Shown here piece after piece: positions 8,324-17,211 of a stretch of DNA of 64,000 bases. Source of the stretch: Akkermansiaceae bacterium UBA7890. GTDB lineage: Bacteria > Verrucomicrobiota > Verrucomicrobiia > Verrucomicrobiales > Akkermansiaceae. The number at the start of each line of letters is the position of its first letter. The stretch's first letter is position 1. The notes below the pieces were generated by a model that saw nothing but the letters and a program-made list of their open reading frames with translations, searched no databases and had not been told where the DNA came from. The position numbers and the translations under genes were made by a program. The DNA is taken from positions 30,137-94,136 of the forward strand of contig DLRK01000043.1 of NCBI GenBank assembly GCA_002501065.1, given 5' to 3'.

Positions 8324-10573
8324 TCAGGCGAGCATGGACTGCAACTCGTCCTCCGAAATGACGGTCACACCAAGGGAGGAGGCCTTATCCCGCTTCGATC
8401 CTCCGCCCTCACCGGCGAGAAGGTAGCTGGTGTTTCTGGAAATGGACCCGGTTACCTTGCCTCCTTTCTGCTCGATGAGTGTTTTGTAGTAACTGCGCGC
8501 CAAAGAGAGGGTGCCGGTGATGACGAAGGTCTTGCCTGCCAGAGGCACGTCGCCGGAGGCGGCTGCCTCGACAGGTCGGGGGGCGAAGTTATCGGAGTGG
8601 GGGTTGAGTCCGAGTTGGCGGAAGCACTCCATGAATCGCCGGCCGTGTTCGGACTCGAAAAAGGAGAGGAGGTTGCGGGAGGCCACGGCTCCTATGTCCG
8701 GAGAGATCTCGAATTCAGCGATTCCAGCATGAGACTCCCTGATTTCGGTCTTGAGTTCTTCCTGTCTGCTGCGGCGGGTCTCTTTCTCCTGCTGATCGGC
8801 AGGAGGATTGTCCTTGTTTTGCGGTGAGAGCAACTTTCGTTCAGCTTCCAGGTCGGCAATGCGGCAAATGATCCGCAGGAGGTTGCTGGAGGCGATCTCC
8901 GGAAGGGTTTCGTGAAGACGGCTTAGTTCTCTGGAGGCCGACTCTCCGATCTGGGGGATGCCGATGGCGAATATCCAGCGGGAAAGTGGCTGGGTGGTGG
9001 GCGCATTCCTGATCGAGTCGATCAGGAGATGCGCTTTCTTCTCTCCAAGGCGCCGGGGTTTGGAAATCTCACCGGTTTGCAGTCTGGCAGGATCGAGGAG
9101 AAGATTGGCAAGTTTTTCGACTTCGAGAAAGAAGAGGTCGAGGGGAGAAATGGCCAGGCCGGATTCCACCAGTTTGATGGCCACCGATTCCCCCAGACCT
9201 TCGAGATCAAGAGCCTTGCGCTGGGCGAAGTGAACAAGGGCGGCGACTGCCTGTTTCGGGCAAAGTGGGTTTTCGCACCACCATGTAACGACCGGGCGTT
9301 CTTTGGTTTCCGTGTTTTCTCGTCGGGTGATGGGGGCGGCGCAGGTCGGGCATTTCCCTTCCAGGTGTTCGGGCATGGAGAAGGGAGTGGCGTCCGCGGG
9401 GCGCTTTCCGGTGATCACTTTGAGGACCTCCGGGATGATCTCGCCGGACTTGTGAACCAGCACGGTGTCCCCGATGCGGATGTCGCGTTCGTGAATGAAT
9501 GATTCGTTGTGAAGGGTGGCCCGGGAGACGGTGGTGCCGGAGAGTCCGACCGGTTCCAGTTCGGCGACCGGGGTGAGAATTCCGCTCCGTCCAACCTGCA
9601 CGGTGACGTCGAGAAGCCGGGTGGGTTTCTGTTCGGGAGGATACTTGAAAGCCACCGCCCACCGGGGGGCGCGCGAGGTGGCCCCGAGGGCAACCCGGTC
9701 CGGGAAGGAGGCGACCTTGATGACGGCCCCGTCAGTTGCGTAGGGCAACTGATGTCTTTTTTTGTCGAGTTCGTGGATGGCGGCCAGGATGTCGTCCAGT
9801 TCATCGGCGATCCACAGGGGTTCGTTGCATGGGATGCCACAGGTCACGAGCAGGGAACGGAAGGCATGCTCATCGGGGAGTTCAACGCCCTCGAATGAGC
9901 CGAGTCCGTGTGCGATGAAGGCGAGCGGGCGCCGGGCCACGGCGCGGGAGTCGAGTTGCTTGAGAGTGCCTGCCGTCGCGTTGCGTGGGTTGGCGAAGGT
10001 GGCCAGGCCTGCTTCCTCGCGTTCTTCGTTGAGCCGGGCAAAGGCTTCGCCGGGCATGAAGACCTCGCCCCTCACCTCGAGGAGGGCCGGGGTCGCCTGG
10101 GCGAGAGTGAGTGGCAGGGTCGGGATGGTGCGCAGGTTGGCGGTGATGTCATCCCCGGTCACTCCGTCGCCACGCGTGGCCCCGTAATCGAGAGAGCCAT
10201 TGCGGTAGACCAGGGAGGCCGCCACCCCGTCGATCTTGGGTTCGATGGTGACAGGGACGCTCCCGGTTCCGAGGTTCTTCCGGAGTCGCTGGTAGAAGTC
10301 GGCCACTTCCTCCTCGGAGAAGACGTCGTCGATGGAGAGCATGGGCGCGGGGTGCCGGACCTGCTCGAATCCCGCGAGGGGTGTTCCGCCCACCCGGCGG
10401 GTGGGTGAGTTGGGATCGTCCAGTTCCGGGTGCCGGGCTTCCAGGTCCTCCAGTTCGCGGAAAAGCTTGTCATAATCCGCGTCGGAGATCTCAGGCTGGG
10501 CCTCGACGTAGTAGAGCCGGTTGTGGCGCTCAAGAAGGGAGCGAAGCTCGTTGATCCGTTCGGCGGGAGACAT
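8324..10573 (-). CDS. ligA: NAD-dependent DNA ligase LigA
   Basis: Seals nicks during replication and repair using NAD+. Domains in order: Ia/adenylation with the AMP-accepting Lys113 in EPKIDG; OB fold; a zinc finger with Cys pairs CPTC and, after a long spacer, CENPLC; helix-hairpin-helix region; C-terminal BRCT with the GKTFVITGTL start. At 749 residues it is longer than the usual length of about 670. The extra length is mostly a charged, probably coiled-coil insertion at about 515-580 (containing PPADQQEKETRRSRQEELK) between IGIPQIG and the PDIGAVA hairpin. It lies 56 nt downstream of the VanZ-like gene and may be co-transcribed with it. Confidence 0.95.
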   Translation of the reverse strand: MSPAERINELRSLLERHNRLYYVEAQPEISDADYDKLFRELEDLEARHPELDDPNSPTRRVGGTPLAGFEQVRHPAPMLSIDDVFSEEEVADFYQRLRKNLGTGSVPVTIEPKIDGVAASLVYRNGSLDYGATRGDGVTGDDITANLRTIPTLPLTLAQATPALLEVRGEVFMPGEAFARLNEEREEAGLATFANPRNATAGTLKQLDSRAVARRPLAFIAHGLGSFEGVELPDEHAFRSLLVTCGIPCNEPLWIADELDDILAAIHELDKKRHQLPYATDGAVIKVASFPDRVALGATSRAPRWAVAFKYPPEQKPTRLLDVTVQVGRSGILTPVAELEPVGLSGTTVSRATLHNESFIHERDIRIGDTVLVHKSGEIIPEVLKVITGKRPADATPFSMPEHLEGKCPTCAAPITRRENTETKERPVVTWWCENPLCPKQAVAALVHFAQRKALDLEGLGESVAIKLVESGLAISPLDLFFLEVEKLANLLLDPARLQTGEISKPRRLGEKKAHLLIDSIRNAPTTQPLSRWIFAIGIPQIGESASRELSRLHETLPEIASSNLLRIICRIADLEAERKLLSPQNKDNPPADQQEKETRRSRQEELKTEIRESHAGIAEFEISPDIGAVASRNLLSFFESEHGRRFMECFRQLGLNPHSDNFAPRPVEAAASGDVPLAGKTFVITGTLSLARSYYKTLIEQKGGKVTGSISRNTSYLLAGEGGGSKRDKASSLGVTVISEDELQSMLA

Positions 10574-10629
10574 TGGTCTTGGCGGAAGAGTAGGAAATCA
10601 TCCCCGGGAGGGGGAACTCCAAAGACCGC

Positions 10630-11079
10630 TCAGGACAGATCTTCCGGGGACGGGGGGTCCGGGACGGGCGGATCCAGGAGCCGGTGGAAGCGTTTGAAGA
10701 CCAGTGCGCCGGCGAGAGCCCCCGCCACATCAGCCAGCCAGTCACCGAAGTCATTGCCGGAGCGTTCCGGAATCCAGGACTGGTGCCATTCATCCAGGAC
10801 GCCCACCATGGCGAGCACGATCACCACCGTGATCACCAGGCGTCGCCAGGAAAGGCCGGTTCGATTACAGCGGTGCAGGTAGAGGGCAGCGGAAAGAAGT
10901 CCTGCTCCGCCAAAAAAGTAGCCAAAGTGCAGGATTTTATCGAAGCCGGGCAGATCTGGTCCGTCACGGATGGGGATCGGCCCGTCGGAAAGCAGCCATA
11001 GAACAATCCCCCAGAGCAGGAAGATGCTGGCCCAGAAGGTCCTTCCGGAGCAACAGGCAGGCAGGCGGGGTCGGGGCAT
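10630..11079 (-). CDS. VanZ-like family membrane protein
   Basis: A 149-residue protein with about four hydrophobic segments and the features of the VanZ-like family: a conserved D-K-x-x-H-x-x-x-Y early segment (FDKILHFGYF), then a D-E-x-x-Q-x-x-x-P-x-R-x-x-D motif (DEWHQSWIPERSGNDFGDWLAD). The family is broadly distributed. The original member gives low-level teicoplanin resistance, but most homologues have no assigned role. The start ATG overlaps the stop of the CopG-like antitoxin gene (TGATG), implying translational coupling to the toxin-antitoxin pair. Confidence 0.8.
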   Translation of the reverse strand: MPRPRLPACCSGRTFWASIFLLWGIVLWLLSDGPIPIRDGPDLPGFDKILHFGYFFGGAGLLSAALYLHRCNRTGLSWRRLVITVVIVLAMVGVLDEWHQSWIPERSGNDFGDWLADVAGALAGALVFKRFHRLLDPPVPDPPSPEDLS

Positions 11080-11363
11080 CAGCGCTCGCTATCGCGCTGT
11101 TCGTCCTCCAGGCGCTCGGCCAGCCACTGTTTCATCATGGATTGGTAATTGAGGAATCGTTCCCGGGCGATGCGTTTGATGCGGGAAAGCATGCGGGGGT
11201 CGAAGCGCAGGGTGATGGTGGTCGACTCACGACTGTCGGGCACGTGCTCGGAGGCCTTCATGAGTGCCGGAGAGAGTTCGTGCTCCATCCAGAATTCGGC
11301 CTCCTCCCCCTCAGTCGGGAAGGGGGGGAGCTCACTCCAGTTGGAAATTGATTTCATGCTCAC
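11079..11363 (-). CDS. CopG/BrnA-type antitoxin
   Basis: A 94-residue protein. The N-terminal part (FPTEGEEAEFWMEHEL) matches the linker/toxin-binding start of CopG-like antitoxins, and the C-terminal half (TTITLRFDPRMLSRIKRIA, then NYQSMMKQWLAERL) is a ribbon-helix-helix. It should neutralise the BrnT-like toxin encoded immediately upstream and autorepress the operon. The GTG start at 11363 overlaps the toxin stop (GTGA); an in-frame ATG at 11357 is an alternative. Toxin-first order is usual for brnTA modules. The stop overlaps the VanZ start. Confidence 0.8.
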   Translation of the reverse strand: MSMKSISNWSELPPFPTEGEEAEFWMEHELSPALMKASEHVPDSRESTTITLRFDPRMLSRIKRIARERFLNYQSMMKQWLAERLEDEQRDSER

Positions 11364-11638
11364 TTGTATTGGGCGTATTTTCGGTCGTAGTACCTGCGTT
11401 CGCCTTCGGTGAGGTTGCGGGCGGCCACAACGCGGACATTCTTGCCGTCCGACCAGAAACAGAGGAAGAGGTAACGGTCGACGATCGTTCGCCCGAGGGC
11501 GTAGTAGCGCGTCTCTCCATCGCCGCGGTCCTGATCGGGCAGGAACCTGACCGCAAAGGGGTCTTCAAGAGCCTCTTCGATCTCGCGAGGTTTAATGTCC
11601 TTCAGATCGAAGTGAACGTCCAGCAGGTCAAGTTCCAT
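11360..11638 (-). CDS. BrnT-like toxin
   Basis: A 92-residue BrnT-fold protein; family members are ribonuclease-type toxins that inhibit translation. The core EEALEDPFAVRFLPD, ETRYYALGRT and the C-terminal VRVVAARNLTEGERRYYDR are characteristic; the usual first segment (F-E-W-D-x-x-K-x-x-x-N) is replaced by a divergent start. The frame is open upstream to 11764, but that extension is Pro/Leu/Cys-rich without family character, and a -35/-10 pair sits just before the ATG at 11638, so I use that ATG. It heads a brnT-brnA-vanZ string of overlapping genes. Confidence 0.8.
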   Translation of the reverse strand: MELDLLDVHFDLKDIKPREIEEALEDPFAVRFLPDQDRGDGETRYYALGRTIVDRYLFLCFWSDGKNVRVVAARNLTEGERRYYDRKYAQYK

Positions 11639-11649
11639 GAAGGTCCTGA

Positions 11650-11678
11650 ATGGTAGGCAGTTTGGCTTGGTTCCACAA
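11650..11678 (-). promoter_or_regulatory. Predicted promoter of the brnT-brnA-vanZ string
   Basis: Minus-strand TTGTGG (11678-11673), a 17-nt spacer, TACCAT (11655-11650). The -10 ends 11 nt before the brnT ATG, giving a leader of about 4 nt and no room for a Shine-Dalgarno sequence. Confidence 0.4.
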
Positions 11679-11773
11679 TGAAATAAGCAGGGAGAGGAGC
11701 AGGGCAGCCGGGGCGGCAGTGGCAGATGCGTGAATGAGAGGGGGCTTGAATCGCATCTCCTCAAGGGGCTCCT

Positions 11774-12229
11774 TCACCCGGGAAAAGTTTCTTCAGCTGA
11801 CAGGGAGAGGGAAGAGGAGAGCGGATCCCAGTCCAATCCGGCCGGCCAGTTACAGAAAATCAGGGCAACGTAGATCAGCTTGCACAGGTGGTGGAGGGTC
11901 TGGTCCAGCGTGAAGGAGATCCAACCTTCCGATTTGGCGTAGTCTATCAGGAAGTGAAGAACGAGTTCCACGAAGGCGAGGATTGCGAAACCGGTGACCA
12001 GCCAGACACCTCCGGCGTGGATGAGGGCGTGGGCGAACAGGGCGTTCCACCAGAGTCCGCGGGGGGCACCATTTGGAAAGAAGCGGGAGAGATCGGCATT
12101 CCTGTTTTTCGCCTGCGAGAGAAAGCTGCCCTGGAGGGCGAAGTCTCCAATCGCGTGGGTCACGAGCAGTGCGAAGAGGATGACAACAGCTCCCCACGGG
12201 TTGGAGACGACCTGGGAGGTATCCAGCAT
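11774..12229 (-). CDS. DUF3307 family membrane protein
   Basis: A 151-residue protein with about four hydrophobic segments. The order H-A-I-G-D-F-x-L-Q near the start, NALFAHALIHAGG in the middle and HFLIDYAKSEG later is the pattern of DUF3307, a small membrane family of unknown function often near phage-shock or stress genes. Translation probably starts at ATG 12229; a GTG directly precedes it. It lies about 18 nt after the cyclic-nucleotide-binding gene, so the two are likely one transcript. Confidence 0.65.
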   Translation of the reverse strand: MLDTSQVVSNPWGAVVILFALLVTHAIGDFALQGSFLSQAKNRNADLSRFFPNGAPRGLWWNALFAHALIHAGGVWLVTGFAILAFVELVLHFLIDYAKSEGWISFTLDQTLHHLCKLIYVALIFCNWPAGLDWDPLSSSLSLSAEETFPG

Positions 12230-12247
12230 CACAGGGTGGGTGCTCTC

Positions 12248-12730
12248 TTAGTGGAAGAACTCCTGGAGGGCGTTCTGGAGCTCGGTATTTGAGAGCTTCT
12301 GGTTCATCTTGCGGAGGCGCCTGGACATCTCCGAGAGAAGGCCGATCATGAGGCGACCTGCTGCTTCGGGATAGGCGTTGAGAAAGTCATCCAGGTCGTT
12401 GCGGCGGGCCTTCCAGACCTGGCTGAAACTCTTGGCCACCACGGAGGCGCTGGCCTTGGCAGGATCGAATAGATTGACTTCTCCAATTGATTCACCGGGT
12501 TCCACGCGGGCAAGGAGAACCAGTTTGTCGTCCTTGGTGGTCACTACGTGGAGGAGGCCCGAGATGAGAAAAAGGAGGCTGTTCTGGTCGGTCCCTTCAT
12601 CGATAAGGCGGTCTCCCTCCTGCACCGGAAGAAATTCCCCATAGTTGCTGAGGAGTTGTCGATCCTCTTCTTCCATGGCAGACACGATTCCCAGGGCGGG
12701 GAGTCCAGGACGATCGAAATGAGTGCTCAT
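12248..12730 (-). CDS. Cyclic nucleotide-binding domain protein without DNA-binding domain
   Basis: A 160-residue protein. Residues about 15-135 form a Crp-type cNMP-binding jelly roll: EGDRLIDEGTDQNSLLFLISG, then the phosphate-binding-cassette region EPGESIGEVNLFD followed by ASASVVAKS. The C-terminus is a short helical region (MSRRLRKMNQKL) with no recognisable helix-turn-helix, so it is probably a ligand-responsive adaptor, not a transcription factor. The Arg that usually contacts cyclic phosphate is not obvious (KASASV), so the ligand may not be cAMP. The downstream neighbour is the DUF3307 gene. Confidence 0.8.
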   Translation of the reverse strand: MSTHFDRPGLPALGIVSAMEEEDRQLLSNYGEFLPVQEGDRLIDEGTDQNSLLFLISGLLHVVTTKDDKLVLLARVEPGESIGEVNLFDPAKASASVVAKSFSQVWKARRNDLDDFLNAYPEAAGRLMIGLLSEMSRRLRKMNQKLSNTELQNALQEFFH

Positions 12731-12817
12731 TGGCTTGGATGGACATTCTTTCGCAGGGAATGCGTGGTGGAAAGCGGAATCGGGTTTTGATGCCTGCGTT
12801 TGGTTGTTCGTCTGCTG

Positions 12818-14797
12818 CTACGGTCTGCCGGTGTCCAGCAGGGGGGTGCTCAACTGGCGGTAGGAGTTCATGCTGAGGACAAAGTAGTGGGGGTCATCAT
12901 TGAGTTTTCCATAGAAGATTCTATTCCGGGGAGAGCGGCTGGCCGGTGCGAGATCGAAGGAAGTTTCGCGAAAGCCCTTGAGATCACCCTGTTCGTCGAG
13001 TTCCCGGAAGACCGCGGTGAAACGGAAGGTGGGTGAGCGAAGAGCACGGGCGGCGGCAGGGGTGCTTTCGTCCAGCCAGCGCTCTACCCGTAGGGACTCC
13101 ATGAACTTGATGAACTGGTTGGCGCTGTGTTTGTTGAGGTTGGTGCTGACGTTCTCGTCGAACTGTCGGGCCTCCCAATCTTCGGAGAGGAACTTGTATT
13201 TCAAGGTGAGAGCCGGGTCAGCCAGGGGGACCCGGAAGGGAAACTTCTCAATCTTCATGATGCTGAGATCGACGATGGAGAAGGGCATGAGCAGGGAGTC
13301 ACGCCATTGGTAAGGCTCGGTGGCAATAGAGGTGTAGGTAGCGGCATCAATCTCGGCCACGGTGGATGATCCGTGGCGCATGGCGTAGAATCGGCCGTTG
13401 ACGCCCCGACCGAAGAAGAGGTCGATGGGGTCGCCTTCCCTGAGGTCGAGGATAATGCGCTTGGCGGGTGGAGAGAGTCCGTAGCGGGAGAGGTTGCTGG
13501 CGGCGTTGGAAGCGAAACCGACCACTTCATTGCGTGAGATCGCCTGCAGGATACGGGCCATCACAGCTTCGTTAGCAGGAGCGGTATCGCCCCCCTGGCT
13601 CAACATCCACCGGGCCTGACCGCTGCGTTTCCTGCTCAGAAATACATGAATCAATCCGGGATCGTTGAACTGGTGGATAGTCATCGACTTGAGAGTGGCG
13701 ATGTCGAGGTTGGTAAGCGTGCGCTCTCGCAGTTGGTCAACCTCAAGCGGGAGCTGACTGAGAGCCATGCTGCCGGTGACCGGTTTAAGGGGAATCTCAA
13801 AGACGAGGTTGGGGCGTGCATCGATGGAGGCCAGCACGGTCGCGGCGTCGGGAGGAGAAGGTGGTTCGATTGTGAGCATGCTGGGGGTGCGGCCCCGACT
13901 GCCGTCGGCTCTGAAATGCCGGAGCTCGACTTCAAGCAGAAATCCACCGGGAGGGCGGGGAGGAATGGTGACCGATTTGAGGTCGTGGATGCGAATGGCC
14001 TCCAGTTGAGCCAGTCCTACGATGAGACCGTTGACCATCTCGGGTTTCGTTCGTGATTCGAGGGGTTTGGTCATCTTCCAGGCTGGAGAATCTGCCTCGG
14101 GCCGACTGAGGACGATTTCGCGTCCCTTGGTTCTGATGGTGATGTCCGCGATTCCCTGTTGATCGAAGAGCAGGGGGTGGTGGTCGCGCAGGCGGCTGAG
14201 GCCGCGATCAAGGATCTGCCGGACACTGGTTTTCAGCTTTTCCGGGGCGGAGCAGACGTAGATGTGATCATCCAGGGAGTCTTCACCCGGACGAACGAAG
14301 AAGGTCTCAATCAGGTTTCCATCCTTTTCATTGAGCCGATGCCAGGCAGTGCGGCGACCGAGTCGATAATCGGCCAGCGTATTTTGACTGCTGTCCCTGA
14401 GAGTGATGTTATAGCGTCCCTCGTATGTGCTGGAGGCACGCATGCCGGCCTCCTCAAGGGTGATGTCCTTGCGCCTCATCACATCTTCCACCTGCAGGTG
14501 GCGGGAGAAATAGACGATCGTTTGAAGAATGGAGTAATCCGCCCGGTCTTGCTTGGGATCCACCATGCGCCAGATATCCTGTCGCCTCACGAATTCGGCC
14601 CGGTCTCCGGGGCTTTTGCTGATCACCACCGTATGGACATCGTCGAGGTCGAATTTCCCGTAGAGGACGTCACCCACCTGGCGGGGCGGTGTTCCGAAGA
14701 TCATGTCCAGGTCATTTTTGAAGAGCTGGATGCATGCGCCCCCCCCCACCATGGAGGCGAGAATCACCAGGCTGAGGGTGAACTTTCTGGAGAGCAT
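12818..14797 (-). CDS. DUF4340 domain-containing protein of the Gld-type ABC cluster
   Basis: A 659-residue protein with one N-terminal transmembrane helix (FTLSLVILASMVGGGACI) and a long extracytoplasmic region. The beta-rich repeats (GKFDLDDVHTVVISK; IADITIRTKGREIVLSRP; SRYGLSPPAKRIILDL) are those of DUF4340, which commonly follows gldG-like genes in non-gliding bacteria. It is the last gene of the gldA-gldF-gldG cluster, about 80 nt after gldG. It is probably an accessory periplasmic component of the transporter. The substrate is unknown. Confidence 0.8.
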   Translation of the reverse strand: MLSRKFTLSLVILASMVGGGACIQLFKNDLDMIFGTPPRQVGDVLYGKFDLDDVHTVVISKSPGDRAEFVRRQDIWRMVDPKQDRADYSILQTIVYFSRHLQVEDVMRRKDITLEEAGMRASSTYEGRYNITLRDSSQNTLADYRLGRRTAWHRLNEKDGNLIETFFVRPGEDSLDDHIYVCSAPEKLKTSVRQILDRGLSRLRDHHPLLFDQQGIADITIRTKGREIVLSRPEADSPAWKMTKPLESRTKPEMVNGLIVGLAQLEAIRIHDLKSVTIPPRPPGGFLLEVELRHFRADGSRGRTPSMLTIEPPSPPDAATVLASIDARPNLVFEIPLKPVTGSMALSQLPLEVDQLRERTLTNLDIATLKSMTIHQFNDPGLIHVFLSRKRSGQARWMLSQGGDTAPANEAVMARILQAISRNEVVGFASNAASNLSRYGLSPPAKRIILDLREGDPIDLFFGRGVNGRFYAMRHGSSTVAEIDAATYTSIATEPYQWRDSLLMPFSIVDLSIMKIEKFPFRVPLADPALTLKYKFLSEDWEARQFDENVSTNLNKHSANQFIKFMESLRVERWLDESTPAAARALRSPTFRFTAVFRELDEQGDLKGFRETSFDLAPASRSPRNRIFYGKLNDDPHYFVLSMNSYRQLSTPLLDTGRP

Positions 14798-14877
14798 GGG
14801 GCGAAAGGAGAGGAGTCCGGAGAGGTTATTCGGAAAACCCGTTCTGGGAAAGAGTGTGATCGGTTGTCCGGCCGTGG

Positions 14878-16470
14878 TCAGACCCGGCGGGTATTCCAGA
14901 TGAAGAGGGCCGCCAGGATAAAGGCGCCGGGAATGAAGAAGAGGTTGAGCTTGTTGACGAATGAGACCTTCTGGGAAGGAAGGAGCAGCTTGTAGTATCT
15001 GACGGGCCTGGGGCCGATGCCGATCAGTTCTTCCCGGCCAATGAGCCAGTTGCTCGTGTTTCGCAGGAAGTCGATGTGTTCCCTGTGTCGCGAGCGCGGC
15101 TGCAGGAAGTCGGAATTTGACACCACGATCATGCGTGAGGTGGCTCCGGCCGTGGTGTCGTTGCGTTCGTTGCCGCGGGAGATGGAGGCCCCGAGGTAAT
15201 GGGGTCCGGGGATGGGGGCGGATCCGTCAAGGGGTTGGGCGCGGACGTTCTTGTTGGTGGTAATGAGAGCCAGAGGGTTGATCTGTCTCAGTTCGAGGTC
15301 TTCGGCGTTCTCCCTTATGTCGAGAGCGGAGCTGGCTCCCTCGAACAGGGTGGAGGCATTGCCAAGGTCGCCTACCGCGGTCGCGTTGGTGAAAGTGGCG
15401 GTCACGTCGAAAGCCTGCCGGTTTCCCTGTATGGTGGAGAGGCGTACTTCACGGGGAGTGACGCCGTGTTCCCTCAGAAAAGCGCGGAGGTTCGGGGGTT
15501 GCTGTTTCTGAGTGGGATCCAGAACTACGAGGACGGCAGCGCGGGGGCGGTCCCAGTATTCGCGGAAGATCGCCATCTCCCTGGTATTGAGATCGAAGCG
15601 TGGTGCGACCAGGGCGACACCGGCCGCATCATCGGGAATTTTTTCCAGATCTGAGATTCGCTTGGGGATGAGCTTGATGTTGAGGCTGTCAAAGGTGCGG
15701 GTGAGAAAGGTCCAGGGGGCGTCTTCTTCCGGTCCAGCAACCTGGCTCTTGTCAGCCAGAAAGTAAAACCGGCGGGGAGTGCCCTCGACGGCACGACGGA
15801 TAGCGGCGGTCAGCTGATCCTCGTCCTGGTAGCCGATCAGGCGGCGGTTCTGTCCCTTGTCACTGGCGAAGACAAGCATGTCCTTTACCGCCACATATCG
15901 GATATGGGCCCGGCGCAGGGCCGCGGTCTGTCTGGCATGGGATTGTGCCTGCTGGTCATCAGCAGGGGCAGGTGCAGGGGAGGGAACGGCGTCGATAATG
16001 ATCACGTCCTCTACAAAGGTAGTGCCGTATTGGTCAGCGATTCCAAGGGCGGTATCGCTGTCCCGGACGTAATCCACAAATTCCACGGTGAGTGCGCCAC
16101 GACCCAGGCGCTCATACTCCTCCAGCATGGCGTGGAGGCGGGAATAGTGAGCGGAGTTCTTCCGCACCGCGGCGATGAGGTGAACGGGATGGGCCCGGTC
16201 ACCGAGCAGGTCGGAGGTCAGGAGTTTTCGCGTCTGGTTCGAAAGGCTGAACTCATTGTCCTGGCTCAGATCCCAGGCTGTATGATGGCTGCCGGAAAGA
16301 TAGTTCAGCGAGAGCAACAGGATGGTGGCAAAGAGGAGCTGGACGACCATGATGCCGCTGGCAGAGCTCCGGTCCGTGCCTGCCGGCTTGGGCGACTGCC
16401 CGTGTCGGGGTTCTTCCTGCTTGTCTCGCATTTCTTCAGCCATGGCGGGGTCCGAGACTAGCTTCTCCAT
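14878..16470 (-). CDS. gldG: GldG-like ABC transporter auxiliary protein
   Basis: A 530-residue protein anchored by helices at about 40-60 and about 505-525, with a large extracytoplasmic domain between. WDLSQDNEFSLSNQTRKLL near the N-terminus and LTVEFVDYVRDSDTALGIADQ are typical of the GldG/ABC_transp_aux family, in which a periplasmic domain resembling the IFT52/GldG fold sits between two membrane helices. The start overlaps the gldF-like permease gene by 13 nt. It is known as a gliding component in Bacteroidetes; here no other gliding genes are visible, so a general transport role is more likely. Confidence 0.8.
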   Translation of the reverse strand: MEKLVSDPAMAEEMRDKQEEPRHGQSPKPAGTDRSSASGIMVVQLLFATILLLSLNYLSGSHHTAWDLSQDNEFSLSNQTRKLLTSDLLGDRAHPVHLIAAVRKNSAHYSRLHAMLEEYERLGRGALTVEFVDYVRDSDTALGIADQYGTTFVEDVIIIDAVPSPAPAPADDQQAQSHARQTAALRRAHIRYVAVKDMLVFASDKGQNRRLIGYQDEDQLTAAIRRAVEGTPRRFYFLADKSQVAGPEEDAPWTFLTRTFDSLNIKLIPKRISDLEKIPDDAAGVALVAPRFDLNTREMAIFREYWDRPRAAVLVVLDPTQKQQPPNLRAFLREHGVTPREVRLSTIQGNRQAFDVTATFTNATAVGDLGNASTLFEGASSALDIRENAEDLELRQINPLALITTNKNVRAQPLDGSAPIPGPHYLGASISRGNERNDTTAGATSRMIVVSNSDFLQPRSRHREHIDFLRNTSNWLIGREELIGIGPRPVRYYKLLLPSQKVSFVNKLNLFFIPGAFILAALFIWNTRRV

Positions 16471-17210
16471 CGACGGTGATTGAGGACATGATGAGTGAGG
16501 AAGAGGAAGAAGGTCGCGGCGGTGAGGTAGTAGATGATGGTGCGGCTATCGATCAGGCCCTTGGAGAAGTAGCGGAGATGTTCGCTGGAAGAAATGTGCT
16601 GGAAGAGCGAAGCGGCGGGGAAACGGTCGCCATAGATTACGGTGATGTAACCGAGGAAGTAATGAATGAAGAGGAGTCCCACTGTGACTGCTCCTGCGAT
16701 GATCTGGCTGGAGGTGAGCGCCGAAGCAAAACTGCCAATCGCGATGAAGAGAGTGCCCATCAGGAAGATCAGGAGAAAGGCTCCCAGAAGTGAGCCTGTG
16801 CTGAAGGGTGGCGGCACATCGGCGAGGATGCCGAACACCTGGAACTGGATGAAGGCGGGAATCCAGAGGATGAGGTAGAAGCACAGCGTGGCGAGGTACT
16901 TGCCCAGAACGAGTTGCCAGGTCTGAACCGGGGCGGTGAGGAGGGTTTCCAGGGTGCCCGCCCGTTCTTCCTCTGCAAAGAGTCGCATGGTGATGAGCGG
17001 GAAGATGACAAGGAAATAGAACCAGAACTGTGGCATGTGGAAGACAATGTAGACCAGGCTCTCCGGAATGGGTGCGTCCTGCAGCGCTTTCATCGCGCCG
17101 GACATGGACCAGCCCTGCATCACGGTCACGAGGGTGAGGATGATCCAGCCGAAGGGACTCAGGAAGAAGCCGCGCAACTCCTTGCGGAGGAGAATAAGGA
17201 GGTTTGTCAT
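16458..17210 (-). CDS. gldF: ABC transporter permease, GldF/ABC-2 type
   Basis: A 250-residue integral membrane protein with about six helices. The first segment (KELRGFFLSPFGWIILTLV) and the conserved loop RLFAEEERAGTLETLLTAP are hallmarks of ABC-2 permeases of the GldF/NosY type. The ATG is one base after the stop of the ATPase gene and the 3' end overlaps gldG, so all three are translated together. It should form the transmembrane pore with the GldA-like ATPase. Confidence 0.88.
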   Translation of the reverse strand: MTNLLILLRKELRGFFLSPFGWIILTLVTVMQGWSMSGAMKALQDAPIPESLVYIVFHMPQFWFYFLVIFPLITMRLFAEEERAGTLETLLTAPVQTWQLVLGKYLATLCFYLILWIPAFIQFQVFGILADVPPPFSTGSLLGAFLLIFLMGTLFIAIGSFASALTSSQIIAGAVTVGLLFIHYFLGYITVIYGDRFPAASLFQHISSSEHLRYFSKGLIDSRTIIYYLTAATFFLFLTHHVLNHRRWRS

Positions 17211-17211
17211 G

